Origin: Rhodococcus koreensis
Lineage (GTDB): Bacteria > Actinomycetota > Actinomycetes > Mycobacteriales > Mycobacteriaceae
Direction: 5' to 3'
Length of the DNA stretch: 64,000 nt
Assembly (NCBI RefSeq): GCF_900105905.1
Contig: NZ_FNSV01000005.1
Location: 2,728,001-2,792,000 of the forward strand
The notes under the pieces were generated by a model. The model was not told the DNA's origin. It searched no databases and saw only the letters and a program-made list of their open reading frames with translations. The translations under genes and the position numbers were made by a program. Of this stretch, positions 46,229 to 53,512 are shown in pieces; within the stretch, counting starts at the first letter, position 1; each line of letters starts with the position of its first letter.

Positions 46229-46244
46229 TCGAACATTCTTTCGA
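46229..46244. promoter_or_regulatory. LexA-like SOS box (TCGAAC-N4-TTTCGA)
   Basis: TCGAACATTCTTTCGA matches the actinobacterial LexA palindrome TCGAAC-N4-GTTCGA at 11 of 12 positions. It lies 15 bp upstream of a minus-strand ATG (46214) that leads into the right edge of the TnpB-like unit, and about 85 bp upstream of the plus-strand gene at 46328. DUF222/HNH genes of mycobacteria are known to sit behind such boxes. Confidence 0.65.
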
Positions 46245-46327
46245 GTCAATGTTTTTCGGACCGCATGGAACTCAGAGAACTCCCGGAACGACAACGAAGC
46301 ACGCGGGCGGGTGGCACGCTTGGAAGT

Positions 46328-46831
46328 GTGACGACCTCCGACTCGGCGACCGAACCCCACCGCAGTCGCCTGCGCCGTCTGCGTGCGGCGTGGCGGAGGA
46401 AGCTCGATCCGAGTGAGCAGTCGGCGGTCGTGTCGTGGGCGGCGTTCACGGCGACGTTCGCGGGGGTGCGGGCGTTGACGCACTGGATCAGGCGCGGGCA
46501 CGGGCCGGCAGGTGGTGGGTTGAGTCTCCACGGCCGCCATTTCCACCACTACAACCTCGGCATCGCCGCGCTGGCCGGAGTGGGAGCCGTGGCGGTGCGC
46601 GGCTCCGAGAAGCAACGCCGCCATCCGACGGTCCCGATCTCGTACGGTGTCGGCACCGCGCTCATCGTCGACGAACTGGCCCTGCTGCTCGACCTCGAAG
46701 ACGTCTACTGGGCGAAGGAGGGGCGGACGAGCGTCGACGCCGCGGTGGTCATCATCGGACTCGGCGGACTGATGACGGCAGGTTTCGAATTCTGGCCCGC
46801 CGCCCAGCGGGCGCTCACGGAGCCGACGTAG
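46328..46831 (+). CDS. Conserved membrane protein, 167 aa
   Basis: GTG 46328 (VTTSDSATEPHRSRLRRLRA) is the preferred start; an ATG at 46265 is an alternative and neither has a strong ribosome site. After a basic N-terminus come about four hydrophobic segments: SAVVSWAAFTATFAGVRALT, LGIAALAGVGAVAV, YGVGTALIVDELALLLDLED and AAVVIIGLGGLMTAGFEFWP. HGRHFHHYNLG and DELALLLDLEDVYW are striking His/acidic clusters near the membrane that could bind metal or protons. I recognise no functional family. Its 3' end overlaps the convergent gene by 17 bp. The LexA-like box upstream could also act on this gene. Confidence 0.7.
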   Translation: MTTSDSATEPHRSRLRRLRAAWRRKLDPSEQSAVVSWAAFTATFAGVRALTHWIRRGHGPAGGGLSLHGRHFHHYNLGIAALAGVGAVAVRGSEKQRRHPTVPISYGVGTALIVDELALLLDLEDVYWAKEGRTSVDAAVVIIGLGGLMTAGFEFWPAAQRALTEPT

Positions 46832-47222
46832 ACGGCCGTACGCACGACAGCCGGGCAGTCCCCCACGGCTCGATGTCGTAGACGGGGATGCAGTCCAGGC
46901 CGCGGGCGCGTGCACGCCGCACCACCGCCGCATCCGCCGACGGGCACGTGCCGTCGGCAACGGCCTCGGTGACGATCGCGCACACCACGTCGCCGCGGAA
47001 TTCGCGGACGGGTTTCAACCCCTGCTCCACCGTCCAGTGCCGCACGGCAGCCCAGTGCGTCACCTCGGTGACGGTGGACGGGTTGCCGATGAACAACACG
47101 CTCCGCGTCGTGTTCCGTCCGCCCGTCGCAGGCGATGCCTGCACTTGAATCTCCGCCTCGGTGCACCACTCGGATGCCAATTCGGCCAGGGTCGTGCTCG
47201 CAATCGTCGACATCTTCCTCAT
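46815..47222 (-). CDS. 135-aa hypothetical protein, possibly BRCT-like
   Basis: Start ATG 47222 (MRKMSTIASTTLAELASEWC), with ATG 47213 as an alternative. The central part SVLFIGNPSTVTEVTHWAAV, RHWTVEQGLKPVREFRGDVV and VCAIVTEAVADGTCPSADAA, VVRRARARGLDCIPVYDIE follows the strand-helix-strand order of BRCT domains, where the last strand precedes a helix carrying a conserved Trp. I see the pattern but not a decisive signature. There is no signal peptide or membrane helix. It diverges from the MFS gene across a spacer with an 18-bp direct repeat. Confidence 0.5.
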   Translation of the reverse strand: MRKMSTIASTTLAELASEWCTEAEIQVQASPATGGRNTTRSVLFIGNPSTVTEVTHWAAVRHWTVEQGLKPVREFRGDVVCAIVTEAVADGTCPSADAAVVRRARARGLDCIPVYDIEPWGTARLSCVRPSTSAP

Positions 47223-47272
47223 CCTGTTGCCGGCCCCCGGATGAAGGTCATCCTGTCGCGGATCGAGCCTCA

Positions 47273-47326
47273 CGACTGTCCCCCGATCGGGCCGAGAACC
47301 GGATGATTCGACTGTCCCCCGATCGG
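47273..47326. repeat. Pair of 18-bp direct repeats (CGACTGTCCCCCGATCGG)
   Basis: Copies at 47273-47290 and 47309-47326, 36 bp apart, each containing the palindrome CGATCG and followed by (G)CCGA. They lie in the spacer between divergent genes, about 250 bp before the MFS gene. The rest of the spacer to 47571 holds no supported ORF. Confidence 0.7.
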
Positions 47327-47571
47327 CCGACGGTGACGTCACAGCGCCTGGGGCTGCGGGGCCGATGGAGACGTCGTATCATCCAAAGTTGATCCATGTC
47401 GCTCGGCGGAACCGATTGGGCGACACCGACATAACGGACAAACCGGGCATCTCCGACTGGAGGATGTCGCGGCCAGCCGAATGTCATCCGCAAGAACGCA
47501 CACGACAGCCGAATACTTTGCTTTCCATTTACTTACTTTTGAAAACTATGAAAACCGAGAGGTGAAATTCC

Positions 47572-49386
47572 TTGGTCTCGCAGACGCAGGAACCTGCCGT
47601 CCCGAACGATGAACGCACCACGACGCTCGACGAACTCGGCCCGCACTACAAGTGGATTGCGTTGTCGAACACCACCCTCGGCATGCTGGTGGCAACGATC
47701 AACTCGTCAATCGTGCTGATCGCACTCCCCGACATCTTCAAAGGCATCCACCTCAACCCGCTCGAACCCGGCAACACGAGCTACCTGCTGTGGATGATGA
47801 TGGGCTTCCTCGTCGTGACGGCCGTGCTCGTGGTCAGCTTCGGACGGCTCGGCGACATGTTCGGCCGCGCCCGGATGTACAACATGGGTTTCGCCGTGTT
47901 CACGATCGCCTCGATCTTCCTGGCAGTGACATGGTTCGACGGCTCCGAGGCCGCACTGTGGCTCATCGGGTGGCGCGTCGTCCAGGGGGTGGGCGGCGCC
48001 TTCCTGATGGCGAACTCGTCGGCAATCCTCACCGACGCCTTCCCCGCCGATCAGCGTGGGCTCGCGCTCGGCATCAACGGTGTCGCCGCGATCTCCGGAT
48101 CGTTCCTCGGACTGCTCATCGGCGGCATTCTCGCGCCGATCCACTGGAATCTGATCTTCCTCGTCTCCGTCCCGTTTGGCCTGGTCGGCACGATCTGGGC
48201 GTACCTGAAACTCCGCGACACCGGCGTCCGTCGGCACGCCGACATCGACTGGTGGGGAAACATCACGTTCGCCGTCGGATTGATCGCCGTCCTCGTCGGC
48301 ATCACCTACGGCATCCAGCCGTACGGCTCCTCGTCGATGGGCTGGACCAGTCCGCTGGTGCTCTGGTGCCTCATCGGCGGTCTCGCCGTCCTCGCGGCCT
48401 TCTGCGTCATCGAGACCAGGGTCGCCAATCCCCTGTTCAACCTGCACCTGTTCCAGATCAAGTCGTTCACCTGGGGCAACATCGCCAATCTGGTCGCTTC
48501 GCTCGGCCGCGGCGGACTGCAGTTCATCCTGATCATCTGGCTCCAGGGCATCTGGCTGCCGCAGCACGGCTACGACTACAGCCGCACCCCGCTGTGGGCA
48601 GGCATCTACATGCTGCCGATGACCATCGGATTCCTGATGTCGGCGCCGGTGTCCGGGGTCATCTCCGACAGGTTCGGCACCAAGTGGTTCACCAGCGTCG
48701 GCATGTTCATCACCGCGGGAACCTTCGGATTGCTGATCGCCCTGCCGGTCGATTTCGAGTACTGGGCCTTCGCCGCGATTCTGCTGATCAACGGCATCGG
48801 AATGGGCATGTTCTCCGCGCCGAACCGGGCAGAGGTGATGAACAGCCTGCCCGCCGACGCACGCGGCGTCGGCGCGGGCATGATGACGACCTTCCAGAAC
48901 GCGGCGATGGTGCTGTCGATCGGATTCTTCTTCAGTCTCATGATCGCCGGACTCAGCTCCAACCTTCCGGCGGCGATGAGCGACGGACTGATGGCGAACG
49001 GAGTGCCCGCGGCGCAGGCCACCCAGATCGCGAACCTGCCCGCCGTCGCAGTCCTGTTCGCGGCATTCCTCGGCGTCAACCCGATTCATGAACTGCTCGG
49101 ACCGAACCTGTCCGCACTCAGCGAGCAGCAGCAGGCACACCTGACCGGCCTGGACTTCTTCCCCCAGCTGATCTCGGGACCGTTCGCCGACGGACTGGCC
49201 ATGGCGTTCGCGTTCGCGATCGTCGCCTGCGTGATCGGGGGAATCGCCTCACTGCTCACCGGACCGCAGAAGAACCCGACGGCCGACGAGCCGCGGGAAT
49301 CGGTGGGTGCGGAACTCGCCGGAATCGCCGGTGAGGCGGGAATCGGCCCGAGCGAACTCGTCGACGAGCAACCAGCGGTGCGGTGA
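47572..49386 (+). CDS. DHA2-family MFS drug/solute exporter (14 TM)
   Basis: A 604-aa transporter starting at TTG 47572 behind GAGAGG. Motifs: NSSIVLIALPDI in helix 1 (DHA2 family), GRLGDMFGRARMYNMG (motif A), the helix-4/5 stretch WRVVQGVGGAFLMANSSAIL with motif B Arg, GINGVAAISGSFLGLLIGGI (motif C, antiporter), and SDRFGTKWF. Fourteen hydrophobic segments and a cytoplasmic C-tail are visible. It is a proton-coupled exporter by family; the substrate is unknown. It stands alone after the 18-bp direct repeats, with a Ddn-like gene 56 bp downstream. Confidence 0.9.
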   Translation: MVSQTQEPAVPNDERTTTLDELGPHYKWIALSNTTLGMLVATINSSIVLIALPDIFKGIHLNPLEPGNTSYLLWMMMGFLVVTAVLVVSFGRLGDMFGRARMYNMGFAVFTIASIFLAVTWFDGSEAALWLIGWRVVQGVGGAFLMANSSAILTDAFPADQRGLALGINGVAAISGSFLGLLIGGILAPIHWNLIFLVSVPFGLVGTIWAYLKLRDTGVRRHADIDWWGNITFAVGLIAVLVGITYGIQPYGSSSMGWTSPLVLWCLIGGLAVLAAFCVIETRVANPLFNLHLFQIKSFTWGNIANLVASLGRGGLQFILIIWLQGIWLPQHGYDYSRTPLWAGIYMLPMTIGFLMSAPVSGVISDRFGTKWFTSVGMFITAGTFGLLIALPVDFEYWAFAAILLINGIGMGMFSAPNRAEVMNSLPADARGVGAGMMTTFQNAAMVLSIGFFFSLMIAGLSSNLPAAMSDGLMANGVPAAQATQIANLPAVAVLFAAFLGVNPIHELLGPNLSALSEQQQAHLTGLDFFPQLISGPFADGLAMAFAFAIVACVIGGIASLLTGPQKNPTADEPRESVGAELAGIAGEAGIGPSELVDEQPAVR

Positions 49387-49442
49387 GGTGAGGTTCGGCG
49401 GAGCCGGCCTCCGCCGGGCGCCGACCTCGTTACGCTGACACC

Positions 49443-49874
49443 ATGCCTTCGGACCGCGGACTCAAGTTCATGAACTCCCTACACCGCGCTGTCCTGCGCG
49501 TCACCGGCGGGCGAGTCGGGCGGAGTTTCGGCAAGATGCCTGCGGTGGAGTTGACCACCGTCGGCCGCAAGACCGGGAAGGTGCACAGCGTCATGCTGAC
49601 CGTGCCGGTGACCGAGGGCGACACCCGTGTCGTGGTGGCCTCACGCGGCGGCGACGACCGCCACCCCGCGTGGTTCCTCAACCTGCAGGCCAACCCGGTG
49701 GTCCAACTCTCGGTCCAGGGGCAGCCGGCGCAGTCCATGCGCGCCCGCGTGGCAACCCCCGAGGAGCGGGCCCGTCTGTGGCCGCAGGTGACCGCCGCCT
49801 ACAAGGGCTACGCGGGCTACCAGAAGAAGACGGATCGCGAGATCCCTCTGGTTCTGCTCGAACCCACCGCCTGA
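49443..49874 (+). CDS. Nitroreductase/deazaflavin (F420)-dependent oxidoreductase, Ddn-like (DUF385)
   Basis: A 143-aa split-barrel protein of the F420H2-dependent family that includes Ddn of M. tuberculosis. Recognisable segments are VELTTVGRKTGKVHSVMLTV, VASRGGDDRHPAWFLNLQAN (the GG-D-HPAWYxNL signature) and VTAAYKGYAGYQKKTDREIP. Cofactor F420 is used by actinobacteria, consistent with the host. It starts at ATG 49443, 56 bp after the MFS gene, and could be co-transcribed with it. The natural substrate of such enzymes is usually unclear (quinones or lipids). Confidence 0.9.
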   Translation: MPSDRGLKFMNSLHRAVLRVTGGRVGRSFGKMPAVELTTVGRKTGKVHSVMLTVPVTEGDTRVVVASRGGDDRHPAWFLNLQANPVVQLSVQGQPAQSMRARVATPEERARLWPQVTAAYKGYAGYQKKTDREIPLVLLEPTA

Positions 49875-49998
49875 CACCGGTCACCGCCCTCAGAACACGG
49901 TTCGGTTGCAGTCCGGCGCCAGTGAGCCGGATCCGCCCTCAACCTCGACCTCACCCTTATAGATTTGCGCATTCCGGGCAGGCGAGGTTGGGAGCAAC

Positions 49999-51453
49999 GT
50001 GAACACTGACGATGCTGCGCTGCATAGATCCGGGTTGCACAGGTCCCATACCCGGCACCTGCCGCGGCGCGGGTGGATCACCGCGGCCCTGACTCTGCTC
50101 GTCCTCACGCTTGCGCCTGCCCCGTCGGCAACGGCCGAAGCGATCGTGCAACCGGTGGCCGCCGACCCGAGCGTCGTCCGCGCATCCGACGGAATGTTCT
50201 ACATGTACACCACCGCCGACGACTGGGGCGACGGCCAGGGCATGCACAACATGTCGATCTTCAAGTCCGCCGACCTCATGGACTGGATGTACCTCGGCGA
50301 CGTCTTCCCCGACCGGCCTGCGTGGCATCCGGACGGCAAGCTGGCGTGGGCTCCGAACGTCCTCGAATCCGACGGCCGCTACAGCCTCTACTACTCGCTC
50401 TACGACGAGGCGAATCCCTGCATCGGTCTCGCCACCGCCGACAGTCCCACCGGACCGTGGAACGACCTCGGCCGACCCGTCTTCTGCGCCCACGACGTCG
50501 GCGTCGGCGGCACCATCGACCCGTTCGTGTGGGACGACGGGACGACGAAGACGATGTTCGTCGGCAACTTTCAGGGGGTGCACGCGATCCCGCTCAGCGC
50601 GGACGGGACCGCGGCGGCCGGCGAACCCGTACGCGTCGCCGACGAACGCTTCGAAGGCCCCTACGTCGAATTCCACGACGGCTACTACTACCTGTTCCTC
50701 TCGGCAGGCAACTGCTGCAACGGCGCCGACACCGCCTACCGCGTCCTCGTCGGCAGGTCCGAATCACTCACCGGTCCGTACCTCGACCGGAAGGGGCAGG
50801 ACCTCAACGACGGTGGCGGTGCGCTCATCCTCGCAGGCAGCGAACCGTGGGCCGGGCCGGGTCACAACACGGTGGTCTCCGACGACGCGGGCGCGGATTG
50901 GATCGTGTATCACGCCATTCCGCGCGACAACCGGGATCTGCCCAGCGGAGCCCGGCGCCGCGAAGGGATGATCGACCGGATCGTCTGGGCGAACGGCTGG
51001 CCCGAGGTCGGTGACGGTTCACCCGCGTCGACCGGGCCTGCGAACCCCGACACGGACCTGCCGGTGCGGGTGACGCTGCGCGCCGACTCCGACACGACGC
51101 TGCCCGGGGACGGCGGGACCGTCGACGCCACCATGCTCGTCGAGGCACCCGACGATCGCCCCTACACCGGCCAGGTGTGGGTGAGCGCCGTGTCGCCCGA
51201 CAACCGGACCAGCGATCCGTTCTTCGGGCCGATCGACGTCGACCTTCAACCCGGCGAGGTCCTCGAGGAGGCCGTCACGTACACGGTCCCTGGCGATGCC
51301 GTCGCGGGAACGTACTACGCCTACGCCTTCGCGGGCAGCTACCCGGACGAGACCGTCGAATTCGGCACGATCCACGCCGTCAAGACCGGCGACGAGGCGC
51401 GAATCAGCCCGGTTCGCTCGGTGTCGCTGCACCTCGGCAAGCTCGCACGCTGA
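49999..51453 (+). CDS. Secreted family 43 glycoside hydrolase
   Basis: A 484-aa exported enzyme. GTG 49999 follows GGGAG. The N-terminus has twin Arg and a hydrophobic segment (RRGWITAALTLLVLTLAPAP) with cleavage near ATA-EA. The five-blade propeller of GH43 follows: base Asp in VAADPSVVRASDG, pKa-modulating Asp in GGTIDPFVWDDG, acid Glu in ERFEGPYVEFHDG; also SKSADL-like FKSADLMDWMYLGD and GPGHNTVVSDDAG. The last 110 residues form a separate beta domain (VRVTLRADSDTTLPGDGGTV). GH43 enzymes remove arabinose, xylose or galactose side chains; in a mycolata host, arabinan/arabinogalactan or plant polysaccharide are both possible substrates. Confidence 0.88.
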   Translation: MNTDDAALHRSGLHRSHTRHLPRRGWITAALTLLVLTLAPAPSATAEAIVQPVAADPSVVRASDGMFYMYTTADDWGDGQGMHNMSIFKSADLMDWMYLGDVFPDRPAWHPDGKLAWAPNVLESDGRYSLYYSLYDEANPCIGLATADSPTGPWNDLGRPVFCAHDVGVGGTIDPFVWDDGTTKTMFVGNFQGVHAIPLSADGTAAAGEPVRVADERFEGPYVEFHDGYYYLFLSAGNCCNGADTAYRVLVGRSESLTGPYLDRKGQDLNDGGGALILAGSEPWAGPGHNTVVSDDAGADWIVYHAIPRDNRDLPSGARRREGMIDRIVWANGWPEVGDGSPASTGPANPDTDLPVRVTLRADSDTTLPGDGGTVDATMLVEAPDDRPYTGQVWVSAVSPDNRTSDPFFGPIDVDLQPGEVLEEAVTYTVPGDAVAGTYYAYAFAGSYPDETVEFGTIHAVKTGDEARISPVRSVSLHLGKLAR

Positions 51454-51585
51454 CGGCCGGCGGCTCGGCGCCAGCCGATCCAAACAACCGATTCGGTTCC
51501 CAAATCCGATATCAACCACGGAATCAGTAACGATTTTCCTCATTTGCTATTGAAATAGTGGCGACGCCACGTCAGGATGGATCAC

Positions 51586-51608
51586 GGTGACGTGCCTCAC
51601 ACGTCACC
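51586..51608. promoter_or_regulatory. Perfect 9-bp inverted repeat (GGTGACGTG-N5-CACGTCACC), candidate operator
   Basis: The repeat lies 30 bp before the ATG of the FAD-oxidoreductase gene, with a second palindrome GTGGCG-A-CGCCAC at 51558-51570. Position and symmetry fit an operator of the catabolic operon. Confidence 0.6.
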
Positions 51609-51637
51609 TTCGGTCAGTCCATCGACAAAGGTGCTAC

Positions 51638-53062
51638 ATGCTGCAGACAGTGTTCGAGAAGCAACAACCGAACGCCACGGTTGTCGACCATGCGCTCCGG
51701 CGCACCCGGTTGGCACCGTTCTGGATCGAGGACGTCGCCGACACCCCCACCTATCCGGCCGCCACGGCCGACGCCGCATACGACCTGGTGGTCGTCGGCG
51801 GCGGCTACACCGGACTCTGGAGCGCGCTCCTCGCCAAGCAACGCCACCCCGAACTGTCCGTCGCCCTCGTGGAGGGCGAGACGATCGGGTGGGCCGCATC
51901 CGGCCGTAACGGCGGATTCGTCGAGGCCAGCCTCACCCACGGCAGCGAGAACGGCCGCCGCCGCTGGCCGGAGGAGATCGACACCCTCGAATCGCTCGGC
52001 CTCGAGAACCTCGACGCCATCGAGAAGACGGTCCACACGCTCGGCCTGGACTGCGATTTCGAACGGAACGGCGCCATCTCGGTCGCCATCGCCGACTACC
52101 AGGCCGAGGAAGCGCTCGGCACCCCGCCGAGCGCGACGACCGCGGTGCTGGACGGGCCCGCGATGCGCGCCCAGGTGAACTCGCCGACGTATCTGGCCGG
52201 GGTGTGGGACAAGACGTCCACCGCGCTGGTGCATCCGGCCAAGCTCGCCACCGAGCTCGGCCGGGTCTGCGCTGAGCACGGCGTCGACATCCACGAACAC
52301 ACCAAGGTTCTCGACCTCGTCCGCTCCCGCTCGTCGTCCCGGGTGGGCGTCCGGACGGCGCGCGCGACCCTGTCGGCGGACCGAGTGATCCTGGCAACCA
52401 ATGCCTTTCCGTCCCTACTGAAGCGGTACCGGCTGCACACGGTTCCGGTGTACGACTACGTCCTCATGACCGAGCCGCTGTCCGACGCCCAGCTCGCAGA
52501 CGTGGGATGGTCTGCCCGACAGGGCATCTCCGACATGTCCAACCAGTTCCACTACTACCGGCTCACCCGAGACAACAGGATCCTCTGGGGCGGATACGAC
52601 GCCATCTACCACTTCGGGCGCGGCCTGAACCACGACCTCGAAGATCGCCCCGAGTCCCACAGGAGGCTCGCACGGCACTTCTTCACCACGTTCCCCCAGC
52701 TCGAGGGCCTCGAGTTCACCCACCGGTGGGGCGGCGTCATCGACACGTCGACGCGCTTCTGCTCGTTCTTCGGTTCCGCGGCGAAGGGGCGCATCGCCTA
52801 CGCTTCCGGCTTCACCGGTCTCGGCGTGGGCGCCTCCCGCTTCGCGGCGAACGTCATGCTCGACAAGGTCGCCGGCGAGAAGACGGCCCTGACCGAGTTG
52901 GCCCTGGTGAAGGACATGCCCCTCCCCTTCCCACCGGAGCCGCTGGCGGCAGCGGGCATCAACGCCACCCGCTGGTCGCTCGATCGCGCCGACCACAACG
53001 AAGGCCGACGGAACGTCTTTCTCAAGGCCCTCGACGCCGTCGGCCTGGGATTCGATTCGTGA
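51638..53062 (+). CDS. FAD-dependent oxidoreductase, PuuB/DAO-like amine oxidase
   Basis: A 474-aa protein. The ATG at 51638 with AAAGGTG upstream is preferred over an earlier in-frame start at 51587, which falls inside the inverted repeat. The dinucleotide-binding fold is YDLVVVGGGYTGLWSALLAK, followed by GETIGWAASGRNGGF, the hallmark Ser-Gly-Arg-Asn-Gly-Gly of gamma-glutamylputrescine oxidase-like enzymes; the C-terminal part has THRWGGVIDTSTRFCSFFG and YASGFTGLGVGASR. It should oxidise an amine or N-substituted amine to the aldehyde with release of H2O2. Context (APC permease, aminotransferase, aminoaldehyde dehydrogenase) supports polyamine or related amine catabolism. Confidence 0.85.
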   Translation: MLQTVFEKQQPNATVVDHALRRTRLAPFWIEDVADTPTYPAATADAAYDLVVVGGGYTGLWSALLAKQRHPELSVALVEGETIGWAASGRNGGFVEASLTHGSENGRRRWPEEIDTLESLGLENLDAIEKTVHTLGLDCDFERNGAISVAIADYQAEEALGTPPSATTAVLDGPAMRAQVNSPTYLAGVWDKTSTALVHPAKLATELGRVCAEHGVDIHEHTKVLDLVRSRSSSRVGVRTARATLSADRVILATNAFPSLLKRYRLHTVPVYDYVLMTEPLSDAQLADVGWSARQGISDMSNQFHYYRLTRDNRILWGGYDAIYHFGRGLNHDLEDRPESHRRLARHFFTTFPQLEGLEFTHRWGGVIDTSTRFCSFFGSAAKGRIAYASGFTGLGVGASRFAANVMLDKVAGEKTALTELALVKDMPLPFPPEPLAAAGINATRWSLDRADHNEGRRNVFLKALDAVGLGFDS

Positions 53063-53436
53063 CCACCGTCCACACCGACGGGTCCTGGCGTTCCGGACCG
53101 CACACCGCCGCTCGAACCGCCGATCTCACCTACCACCGCCTGCCCGGCGACCAGGTCGTCGGCGAGGGAGCGCCGATGGTCGGCGAACGAGTCCTCGGCG
53201 ACTTCGCCGGGGTCACCGTCGGCGTCTGGGAAATCGAGCCCAGCGTCTCGTGCGACGTCGAGATCGACGAGGTGTTCGTGGTGCTCAGCGGCGACGCGAC
53301 CGTGCAGTTCGAGGACGACACCCCGGATCTCGACCTCGGTCCCGGAAGTGTCGTGCGCGTGCGGGCCGGCCAGAAGACCCGGTGGATCGTGCGCGACACG
53401 CTGCGGAAGGTATTCCTCGCCGCGCCGGCCACGTAG
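53059..53436 (+). CDS. Small cupin-domain protein
   Basis: A 125-aa cupin. GTG 53059 overlaps the oxidase stop by 4 bp. The cupin core is VTVGVWEIEPSVSCDVEIDE followed by VFVVLSGDATVQFEDD and LGPGSVVRVRAGQKTRWIVR; it resembles EutQ/DUF861-type ethanolamine- or ureidoglycolate-associated cupins. The first motif has only acidic residues and no His pair, so metal binding is uncertain. Small cupins of this type often accompany DAO-like amine oxidases in catabolic operons; the role may be binding or isomerising an intermediate. Confidence 0.82.
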   Translation: MTTVHTDGSWRSGPHTAARTADLTYHRLPGDQVVGEGAPMVGERVLGDFAGVTVGVWEIEPSVSCDVEIDEVFVVLSGDATVQFEDDTPDLDLGPGSVVRVRAGQKTRWIVRDTLRKVFLAAPAT

Positions 53437-53512
53437 CCACGAAAACCACTGCACCCCTTAACCACACCTGCCCGGGCACTCAAACCCACAGCCACACCTC
53501 GAGGGAGTATGA

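Noticed and set aside
43726..46250. CRISPR array near the Cas12-like protein
   Set aside because: No direct repeats with regular spacers were seen on either side of the TnpB-like gene or elsewhere in the window.
47707..49140. 477-aa minus-strand ORF opposite the MFS gene
   Set aside because: Composition is Asp/Glu/Arg/His-rich from the mirrored hydrophobic codons; the plus strand encodes a clear 14-TM transporter.
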